Shown piece by piece: positions 57,941 through 64,000 of a stretch of 64,000 bases of DNA. The notes under the pieces are model-generated. The model worked only from the letters and a program-made list of their open reading frames with translations, was not told where the DNA came from and did not search any database. Both the position numbers and the translations under genes were made by a program. The DNA lies in NCBI GenBank assembly GCA_040390855.1, contig JAZJXO010000008.1, positions 102,388 to 166,387 of the forward strand, in the 5' to 3' direction. Position 1 is the first letter of the stretch, and the number at the start of each line of letters is the position of its first letter. Source of the DNA: Parvibaculum sp040390855 (GTDB lineage: Bacteria > Pseudomonadota > Alphaproteobacteria > Parvibaculales > Parvibaculaceae).

Positions 57941-59494
57941 ATGGCCGTCACACCGGAAGATCGCACACCCGTCCTCGTCGGTGTCGGCCAACTCGTGCAG
58001 AAAGAGAAAGATGTCGAGAAGGCGAAGTCGCCGCTCCATCTGCTTGAAGATGCGGCCCGTCTTGCCGCAAAGGACACGGGGCTGGGCGACAAGCTTTGGC
58101 CGCTCGTCGATAACATCACCCTTGTCCGTTTCATCAGTGACAGTCCGGGCTCGCGCGGCCTGCCTTTCGGTCACTATGACAATGCGCCGAAGTCGCTCGG
58201 CAATATGCTCGGTGCCAATGCGTCGAAAAATTGCTATGGCCCCACAGGCGGCAACACGCCGCAAATGCTGGTAAACCACACCGCCGAACTGATCGCCAAT
58301 GGCGAGACGGACATTGCGCTCGTTGCCGGTGCCGAAGCCTTTGCCACGATGATGAAGGCCTTGGGGCAGGGCAAGGTGCTGCCCTGGCATGACGAGCCGG
58401 GCGGCGAGTGCATCAATATCGGCTATGAGCGCGAAGGCGTGACGCCGGTCGAAAAGGCCCACAAGCTACAGGCTCCGGTCAACATCTATCCGCTGTTTGA
58501 AAACGCCATTCGCGGTCAGAAGGGCCTCACCGTCGCCCAGCATCAGCTTGAAGTCGGCAAGCTGATGGCTCCCTTCACCGAGATCGCCGCAAAGCATCCG
58601 CAAAGCTGGTTTCCCACAGCCCGCACGCCGGAAGAAATCGCGACGCCAAGTGAGAACAACCGCTATGTCGGTTTTCCGTATACGAAGTATATGAATGCCG
58701 TCATGCAGGTCGATCAGGCCGCTGCCGTGATTATGATGTCGGTTGCCAGGGCCCGCGAGCTGGGTGTACCGGAAGATAAATGGGTCTTTCTCCACGGCTG
58801 CGCCGATTGTAACGACATCTGGTATCCGACCGAGCGCGTAAATTATTATTCCTCCCCTGCTATCAAAATGATGGGTGAAAAAGCCTTCGGCATGTCAGGC
58901 TGGTTGATCAAGGACATTGACTATTTCGATTTGTATTCCTGCTTTCCCTCTGCCGTGCAGATCGGTCGTGACGCATTGGGTATCCCCGCCGACGATCCGC
59001 GCGCGTTGACTGTCACCGGCGGTCTGCCTTATTTTGGCGGTGCAGGGAATGCTTATGTGATGCTTTCCATCGTCACCATGATCGAAAAACTGCGTGCTAA
59101 GCGCGGTTCCAAAGGTCTTGTCACATCGAACGGTTGGTACGTGACGAAGCATGGTCTCGGTCTTTATTCGACTGATCCCGTCGCAGGAAAATGGAAGCGT
59201 GAAGCGCCTGCGAGCTATCAGGCGATTGTCGATAATGAAAAGCGTCCGGTCGTCAATGAGCAGCCCAAAGGCCGCGCCAAGATTGAAACCTACGCTGTTG
59301 TGAACGGTCGCGAAGGTCCGGAACATTCCATTCTCTTCGGACGTCTCGAAGACGGCTCGCGCTTTGTCGCACATACGCCGTCCGACAAAGCGACACTCGA
59401 CGAGATGATGACGCATGACCAGCTCGGTCGCATGGGCGAGGTCACCCCAGCCGCCGAACCGGGCAAGGGCATAAACATATTCACGCCACATTGA
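57941..59494 (+). CDS. Thiolase-like protein (TLP1 type)
   Basis: A 517-residue thiolase-fold protein, longer than ordinary thiolases because of an extra C-terminal domain (about 420-517). The position of the nucleophilic Cys in thiolases reads YGPTGGNTPQMLVN, with no Cys in the motif, as in the TLP1 subgroup, although a Cys three residues earlier could matter. FPYTKYMNAVMQVDQAAA and the SCFPSAVQ segment are also subgroup-like. Normal thiolytic activity is therefore doubtful; binding of CoA esters is plausible. GGGAGAA precedes the ATG at 57941. Confidence 0.78.
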   Translation: MAVTPEDRTPVLVGVGQLVQKEKDVEKAKSPLHLLEDAARLAAKDTGLGDKLWPLVDNITLVRFISDSPGSRGLPFGHYDNAPKSLGNMLGANASKNCYGPTGGNTPQMLVNHTAELIANGETDIALVAGAEAFATMMKALGQGKVLPWHDEPGGECINIGYEREGVTPVEKAHKLQAPVNIYPLFENAIRGQKGLTVAQHQLEVGKLMAPFTEIAAKHPQSWFPTARTPEEIATPSENNRYVGFPYTKYMNAVMQVDQAAAVIMMSVARARELGVPEDKWVFLHGCADCNDIWYPTERVNYYSSPAIKMMGEKAFGMSGWLIKDIDYFDLYSCFPSAVQIGRDALGIPADDPRALTVTGGLPYFGGAGNAYVMLSIVTMIEKLRAKRGSKGLVTSNGWYVTKHGLGLYSTDPVAGKWKREAPASYQAIVDNEKRPVVNEQPKGRAKIETYAVVNGREGPEHSILFGRLEDGSRFVAHTPSDKATLDEMMTHDQLGRMGEVTPAAEPGKGINIFTPH

Positions 59495-59634
59495 GGACAG
59501 ATTTCTCCTTACACTAACGATTGTTGAGATACGTCGTTGGCGGAGCGTTGTTCTGCGACCTCGTCTTCGAACGCCTAGCGTTTGGAGAGCATCGAGCGCA
59601 TGGGCGCGCCCATTTCAAAAAGTGGAAGAATTTT

Positions 59635-60183
59635 ATGACGGTAAAATTTGTACGAAACCTCACGGGTTTCGCAGCCTGTGCTGCTGCCATTTCCATGCTT
59701 TCAACAAACGCCAATGCCACCGAGATTCGTATGGGTGGCTATTATCACGGCATCCGGGCATTCGTGCCGCATCAACGTGAAGACCATGACATCGATTTCA
59801 ATGGCGAAGTCCTGTTCGACAGTCCCGATTGGCTCGGATGGATGGGCTCGCCGCGCCCGCGGCTCGGTACAACCATCGCGCATCACGGCACTAGCCTGAC
59901 CTATGCAGGTCTTGATTGGACGGTGAACGTGACCGATGCCGTTTTTTTCGATTTCGGCCTTGGTGGTGCGATCCATGACGGGCGGCTTAATGGTGTTTCT
60001 CCCAATGACAATGAAAACCGCTACGGCTGCCGCGCTAACTTCCATGAAAGCATTTCGATCGGCTATCGCCTGACCGAAAGCACTTCCGTCATGGCCTCGA
60101 TCGAGCACATGTCGAATGCAGGTCTTTGCGACTACAACGAGGGCCTGACCAATGCGGGCATCCGCCTAGGTTACAGTTTCTGA
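59635..60183 (+). CDS. Lipid A 3-O-deacylase-like outer membrane protein (PagL family)
   Basis: A 182-residue exported beta-barrel protein. The signal peptide spans about 1-28 (LTGFAACAAAISMLSTNANA). The PagL pattern is present at the C-terminal end: FHESISIGYRLTEST, then the catalytic His-Ser pair in EHMSNAG, and a final aromatic residue (GYSF) as in outer membrane barrels. It would remove an acyl chain from lipid A in the outer leaflet. GGAAG precedes the ATG at 59635. No regulator gene is adjacent. Confidence 0.8.
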   Translation: MTVKFVRNLTGFAACAAAISMLSTNANATEIRMGGYYHGIRAFVPHQREDHDIDFNGEVLFDSPDWLGWMGSPRPRLGTTIAHHGTSLTYAGLDWTVNVTDAVFFDFGLGGAIHDGRLNGVSPNDNENRYGCRANFHESISIGYRLTESTSVMASIEHMSNAGLCDYNEGLTNAGIRLGYSF

Positions 60184-60197
60184 GCTTTTTTTGCAGC

Positions 60198-60221
60198 GTG
60201 GCCGGGGCTTGACCCGGCCAC
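60198..60221. repeat. GGGCTTGACCC-type palindrome after the PagL-like gene
   Basis: GTGGCCGGG (60198-60206) pairs with CCCGGCCAC (60213-60221) around GCTTGA; an outer GCAG/CTGC pair extends it past a one-base bulge. The GGGCTTGACCC core recurs in intergenic palindromes of many Alphaproteobacteria. It begins 15 bases after the stop codon. Confidence 0.6.
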
Positions 60222-60276
60222 CTGCGTCTTACTAACTGTCTCATCGGAAAATTGAGTCAGTTGGATAATCAGTCCC

Positions 60277-60846
60277 ATGCCCAAGCTCTATATGATCCGC
60301 CACGGCGAAGCTGCCTCCGGTTGGGACGCGGACACTGATCCGGGCCTCAGCGACAAAGGTCGTGCGCAATCGGAAGCGGTCGCCCGCGAGATCGAAAAGC
60401 GTGTGGGTTCCAAACTGCCGCTTATCTCATCGCCGCTGCGCCGCTGCCGCGAGACGGGCGACCCGCTTGCCGCGAAGTGGAACGCGATAGCGCGCATCGA
60501 CCAGCGCGTCGGCGAAATCCCCTCGCCCATTGAAAACCTGAAAGCCCGTGGCGAATGGCTCCGCGCCTTTATGGCGGGCACATGGTCGGAAAGTTTGAAA
60601 AGTCAAGGTCATCTCGATCTCGCCGGATGGCGCGATGGTGTTGCAGAGGCGCTCACCGGACTAAAGGAAGACACGGTAATTTTCAGCCACTTTGTCGCGA
60701 TCAATGTGGCGGTCAGCGCAGCGACGAGCGACGACCGCGTTCTTTCTTTCCGTCCCGACAACTGTTCGGTGACAGTTTTTGAAACAGACGGACGCAAGCT
60801 GTCTCTTATCGAGCGCGGAAGAGAGGCCGAGACGAAGGTGAATTGA
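60277..60846 (+). CDS. Histidine phosphatase (SixA-like)
   Basis: Histidine-acid-type phosphatase of 189 residues. The phospho-accepting His is in MIRHGEA near the N-terminus, a basic Arg in SSPLRRCRETGDPLA, and the second catalytic His in VIFSHFVAINV. SixA-type proteins dephosphorylate His-phosphotransfer proteins, but small phosphoglycerate-mutase-fold enzymes vary widely, so the substrate is open. Same strand as nnrD, with 105 bases between. Confidence 0.82.
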   Translation: MPKLYMIRHGEAASGWDADTDPGLSDKGRAQSEAVAREIEKRVGSKLPLISSPLRRCRETGDPLAAKWNAIARIDQRVGEIPSPIENLKARGEWLRAFMAGTWSESLKSQGHLDLAGWRDGVAEALTGLKEDTVIFSHFVAINVAVSAATSDDRVLSFRPDNCSVTVFETDGRKLSLIERGREAETKVN

Positions 60847-60951
60847 CGGCTGGGTCTTTGCACGTCGAGACATATCGCGATGGCGTAACGAATTAGACAA
60901 TCAATAGAAAGCCACTTCCCCCGTTCACCCGCATCGTTATGATGCGGCCCC

Positions 60952-62472
60952 ATGTCTATAGCCGCTCCACAGATCACCGCACCCAATGCGCTCCTCACAC
61001 CGTCGCAAATGTCGCGTGCAGATGCGCTGACGATTGAGCGGGGGACGGCGGGTATTGTGTTGATGGAGGCAGCAGGTCTTGCGGTGGCGGAGGTTTGCGC
61101 CTCGCGCTATCCGGCGAGCCGTGTCTGTGTTCTTTGCGGGCCGGGCAATAATGGCGGTGACGGGTTTGTTGCCGCGCGGTTGTTGCGCGAGCGGGGCTGG
61201 ACGGTCTCTCTGTATTTGATCGGTGATGTGAGCGCGCTGAAAGGTGACGCGGCGCTTGCTGCTGCGGCATGGGCTGGTCCCGTCTTGCCGCTCACCGAAC
61301 ATGCCGCCGATCACACCGATCTCGTTATAGACGCGTTGTTCGGTGCTGGCCTCTCGCGCGGCATCACGGGCGTTGCGGCCGATCTCATCATGCGTACCAA
61401 TGCCATTCCGCATAGCGAGCGCCCGCCGGTTATCGCAGTGGATGTGCCGTCGGGAGTGTCAGGAGATACAGGAGCAGCGCAGGGGCCTGCGCTTGCTGCC
61501 GATATTACCGTGACCTTCTTTCGCAAGAAGCCTGGTCACCTTCTTTTGCCCGCGCGGTATCTCTGCGGCGAGGTGATCCTTGCCGACATCGGTATACCCG
61601 ACGATGTGCTGCACGACATCGGGCCGGACACATTCGAGAACGATCCGGTGCTCTGGTCGCGGCTTCTGCCGCGCCCCAATGTCGAGAGACATAAATATGT
61701 GCGCGGCCATGCGCTCGTCGTCTCCGGTGGTCCCTCGTCCACAGGGGCAGCGCGTCTGGCGGCGCGTGGTGCGGCCCGTGCTGGCGCGGGGCTTGTCACT
61801 GTTGCCTCGCCACCCAATGCAGTGCTGGTCAATGCGGGCCACCTCACATCTATTATGCTGACGCCCTGCGCCAATGCGGATGTGCTGTCGAAGCTACTGG
61901 AGGACAAGCGCAAGAATGCCTGTCTCATAGGGCCGGGTAACGGTGTGGGGCAGGGGACGCGGGAAAATGTGCTGGCGGCGTTGCTCAGCGGGGCGGCCAT
62001 CGTGCTCGATGCCGATGCGTTGACGTCGTTTGCGGAAAACCCGCGTGACCTCTTCGTAGCGATCACCGGCTACTTTGCGGGACCGACGGTGCTGACGCCG
62101 CACGAGGGCGAGTTCAAACGGCTTTTTCCCAATCTCGCCGGTTCCCGCCTTTCCCGCGCTCGCGCCGCCGCCCGCGAGGCAGGGGCCATCATCGTGCTCA
62201 AAGGGCCGGACACGATCATCGCCTCGCCCGAAGGCGAAGCCATCATCAATGCCAATGCGGGGCCGGAACTCGCCACCGCAGGCTCCGGCGACGTGCTGGC
62301 CGGCATTATACTGGGCCTGATCGCGCAGGGCGTGCCTGCCTTCGAGGCCGCCGCCATGGGTGTCTGGCTCCATGGCGCGGCGGGGGAGAGGGCAGGGCAC
62401 GGGCTGATCGCCGAGGATTTACCGGAAGCTTTGCCCGCCGTTTGGGCGCAGCTTTTGGCCCGTCCGGCCTGA
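60952..62472 (+). CDS. nnrD: Bifunctional NAD(P)HX epimerase/dehydratase
   Basis: Repairs hydrated NADH and NADPH. It has 506 residues in two domains. The YjeF N-terminal epimerase domain (about 1-215) includes VLCGPGNNGGDGFVAARLL and DALFGAGLSRGI; the ribokinase-like C-terminal dehydratase (about 230-500) includes VLTPHEGEFKRLFP, IIVLKGPDTIIASPEG and the GSGDVLAG catalytic loop. The fusion is standard in bacteria. In many Alphaproteobacteria this gene is next to glnB-glnA; here they are about 11 kb apart. The symbol nnrD covers the fused protein. Confidence 0.93.
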   Translation: MSIAAPQITAPNALLTPSQMSRADALTIERGTAGIVLMEAAGLAVAEVCASRYPASRVCVLCGPGNNGGDGFVAARLLRERGWTVSLYLIGDVSALKGDAALAAAAWAGPVLPLTEHAADHTDLVIDALFGAGLSRGITGVAADLIMRTNAIPHSERPPVIAVDVPSGVSGDTGAAQGPALAADITVTFFRKKPGHLLLPARYLCGEVILADIGIPDDVLHDIGPDTFENDPVLWSRLLPRPNVERHKYVRGHALVVSGGPSSTGAARLAARGAARAGAGLVTVASPPNAVLVNAGHLTSIMLTPCANADVLSKLLEDKRKNACLIGPGNGVGQGTRENVLAALLSGAAIVLDADALTSFAENPRDLFVAITGYFAGPTVLTPHEGEFKRLFPNLAGSRLSRARAAAREAGAIIVLKGPDTIIASPEGEAIINANAGPELATAGSGDVLAGIILGLIAQGVPAFEAAAMGVWLHGAAGERAGHGLIAEDLPEALPAVWAQLLARPA

Positions 62473-62621
62473 AACCGGCCCTTTGGCGTGTAGTCACGCT
62501 TCATTCGCGCATTTCGGCCCAAAAACGCCTTCTCTTTCGCTGGTATTCGGCGCACTCCCTTGCTATAGCTGCGCCAGTTTTGATGCGGTCGGGCAGGGTT
62601 CTGCCTTGCCGCGCCGGCCCC

Positions 62622-62704
62622 GCGGGCGTGGCGGAATTGGTAGACGCACCAGATTTAGGTTCTGGCGGGCAACCGTGGGGGTTCGAGTCCCTCCGCCCGC
62701 ACCA
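62622..62704 (+). tRNA. tRNA-Leu (anticodon UAG)
   Basis: A complete class II tRNA. The acceptor stem is GCGGGCG/CGCCCGC, the D arm is GCG...CGC, the anticodon stem is CCAGA/TCTGG with loop TTTAGGT (anticodon TAG), the variable arm is 11 bases, and the T arm is GGGGG-TTCGAGT-CCCTC. The discriminator A and CCA end are encoded (62701-62704). It reads CUN codons, mainly CUA. It lies 149 bases after nnrD and 51 before tig. Confidence 0.97.
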
Positions 62705-62755
62705 AGCCGGCCACCCTTTAGTTGCGCCACCCTTTAATTGGTAATGGATTGGAAT

Positions 62756-64000
62756 ATGCAGGTCACTGTAACGAGCACGGATGGATTGAAACGCGAACTC
62801 AAAGTCGCGGTTCCCGCCAAGGATCTTGAAGCCCGCGTCGGCGCAAAGCTCGACGAGCTGAAGAACACCATTCGTCTTAAAGGGTTCCGCCCCGGCAAAG
62901 TGCCGCTGGCACATATCAAAAAGACCTATGGCAAGCAGGTCATGTCCGAAGTCATCAATGATGCGGTCGGTACGTCGAGCCAAAAGGCCCTTGAGCAGCA
63001 GTCGCTCCGCCCCGCGCTCCAGCCCACCATCGACATTGAAGGCGAGATCGAGCCCGTCCTCGAAGGCAAGGCCGACCTCACCTTTAAGATGACATTCGAA
63101 ATCATCCCCTCAATCGAATTTGCCGATTTCGCCAAGCTCGAAATCGAACGTCTCGTGGCCGAGCCGACGGACGCTGACATCGACGAAGCGATGCGGCGTC
63201 TTGCCGACAACCAGAAGAACTTTGCGCCGAAAGCCGATGGCGAAGCCGCCGCGACCGGCGACATGCTCACCATCGACTTCCTCGGCAAGATCGACGACGT
63301 GGCTTTCGAAGGCGGCACTGCCGAAGACGCCAAGCTCGAAATCGGCTCGGGCCGTTTCATTCCGGGTTTCGAAGAGCAGCTCACAGGCGCCAAGGCCGGT
63401 GATGCGGTTGACGTCAAGGTGACATTCCCTGCCGATTACGGCGCAGCGCAACTTGCGGGCAAAGACGCTGTGTTCAATGTCACGGTGAAGTCGGTCGAAG
63501 CGCCTGCTCCCGTTGCCATCGACGATGAGTTTGCCAAGCGTTTCGGCTTTGACGAACTCGCCAAGCTGCGCGAAGCCCTGTCAACGCAGATCAAAAGCGA
63601 CTACACGCGCATGTCGCGTATGCACATGAAACGCTCGATGCTCGACGCGCTCGACGCCGCCCACAGCTTTGATCTGCCGTCCTCGATGGTTGAACAGGAG
63701 TTCAATCAGATATGGGGCCAGTTCGAACAGGAAATGAAGAGCCAGAACAAGACCGCTGCCGATCTCGATGAGCCGGAAGACGACATCAAAGCGGAATACC
63801 GCAAGATCGCCGAACGCCGTGTCCGTCTCGGTCTGCTGCTGGCCGAAGTTGGCGAGCGCAACAAGATTCAGGTTGCCGAAAGCGAACTGGGACAGGCTCT
63901 TGCCGAACGCGCCCGCCAGGTCCCCGGTCAGGAACGCATGGTCTATGAGTTCTACCAGAAGAACCCGACCGCCATCGCCGAACTCCGCGCCCCGCTGTTT
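62756..64000 (+). CDS. tig: Trigger factor, N-terminal 415 residues
   Basis: Ribosome-associated chaperone and peptidyl-prolyl isomerase that meets nascent chains. The gene runs off the right edge; 415 codons are visible of a usual 430-470. The ribosome-binding domain opens with MQVTVTSTDGLKRELKVAVP and contains the signature region KGFRPGKVPLAHI. The FKBP domain (about 150-240) has DFLGKIDDVAFEGG and GSGRFIPGFEEQLTGA. The helical C-terminal arms follow. The ATG at 62756 gives the family start; an ATG four codons earlier is possible. Confidence 0.96.
   Translation, partial: MQVTVTSTDGLKRELKVAVPAKDLEARVGAKLDELKNTIRLKGFRPGKVPLAHIKKTYGKQVMSEVINDAVGTSSQKALEQQSLRPALQPTIDIEGEIEPVLEGKADLTFKMTFEIIPSIEFADFAKLEIERLVAEPTDADIDEAMRRLADNQKNFAPKADGEAAATGDMLTIDFLGKIDDVAFEGGTAEDAKLEIGSGRFIPGFEEQLTGAKAGDAVDVKVTFPADYGAAQLAGKDAVFNVTVKSVEAPAPVAIDDEFAKRFGFDELAKLREALSTQIKSDYTRMSRMHMKRSMLDALDAAHSFDLPSSMVEQEFNQIWGQFEQEMKSQNKTAADLDEPEDDIKAEYRKIAERRVRLGLLLAEVGERNKIQVAESELGQALAERARQVPGQERMVYEFYQKNPTAIAELRAPLF

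Noticed and set aside
57941..59494. Annotation as an ordinary acetyl-CoA acetyltransferase
   Set aside because: The thiolase nucleophile motif lacks Cys and an extra C-terminal domain is present, so a TLP1-type label is safer.

Overview
The window is a 64 kb piece of an alphaproteobacterial chromosome, moderately GC-rich and densely coded, with no insertion sequence, prophage, rRNA operon or CRISPR array that I can recognise. Alphaproteobacterial ancestry is supported by an NDUFA12-type complex I subunit, a DUF2155 protein, the replication regulator HdaA in a purN/purM to aspS neighbourhood, a B12-dependent ribonucleotide reductase, and GANTC (CcrM-type) sites in spacers. I cannot place the organism below class level. 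The metabolic genes (two thiolase-type proteins, aldehyde dehydrogenase, old-yellow-enzyme, sorbosone dehydrogenase-like lipoprotein) suggest a free-living aerobic heterotroph.

Layout. 1-5 kb: the end of pepA, holC, a membrane-anchored metallo-beta-lactamase-fold protein, an ABC-F ATPase and ndk. 5-19 kb: a sterol desaturase-family protein, then a housekeeping block of purM-purN (minus strand) diverging from DUF2066, a PerM-type membrane protein, hdaA, ppk and ppx, then rnd (minus strand) and aspS with a PACE-type efflux gene directly behind it. 19-24 kb: a secreted fasciclin protein, an ATP-grasp-like protein and nrdJ. 24-34 kb: a single-domain response regulator, NDUFA12, MlaD-like and DUF2155 genes, aat, a thiolase, aroQ-accB-accC (first steps of fatty acid synthesis), thiS-thiG, a DsbA-like oxidoreductase and an M48 protease. 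34-48 kb: a degenerate gamma-glutamyltransferase-like lipoprotein, an aminotransferase, a TfoX-domain protein, a GGDEF protein, an aldehyde dehydrogenase, a GSDH-type lipoprotein, a DEAD-box helicase, parE and an old-yellow-enzyme. 48-54 kb: glnB-glnA behind a sigma-54 type promoter, an aminotransferase, an esterase, DUF3147 and a TonB-like protein. 54-64 kb: an acetyltransferase, a globin, a CbpA/CbpM-like co-chaperone pair, asd, a thiolase-like TLP1-type protein, a PagL-like lipid A deacylase, SixA-like phosphatase, nnrD, tRNA-Leu(UAG) and the start of tig.

Most genes are ordinary core genes. The less ordinary signals are in spacers. A 40-64 bp sequence that reads as the Walker B/D-loop of an ABC-F (Uup-type) ATPase occurs three times, always on the plus strand. 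A 22-codon reading frame with four consecutive threonine codons and a following hairpin sits upstream of asd and looks like a possible attenuator. glnB has a near-consensus sigma-54 promoter. A nested 60-base inverted repeat lies in the 0.6 kb gap beside glnA. Several small palindromes recur between genes. At protein level the lipoprotein at 34.5-36 kb has lost several residues needed for gamma-glutamyltransferase activity.

Start sites were moved downstream of the longest possible reading frame where family N-termini, signal peptides or ribosome binding sites supported it; such choices are stated in each entry. All family names come from reading the sequences, not from database searches.
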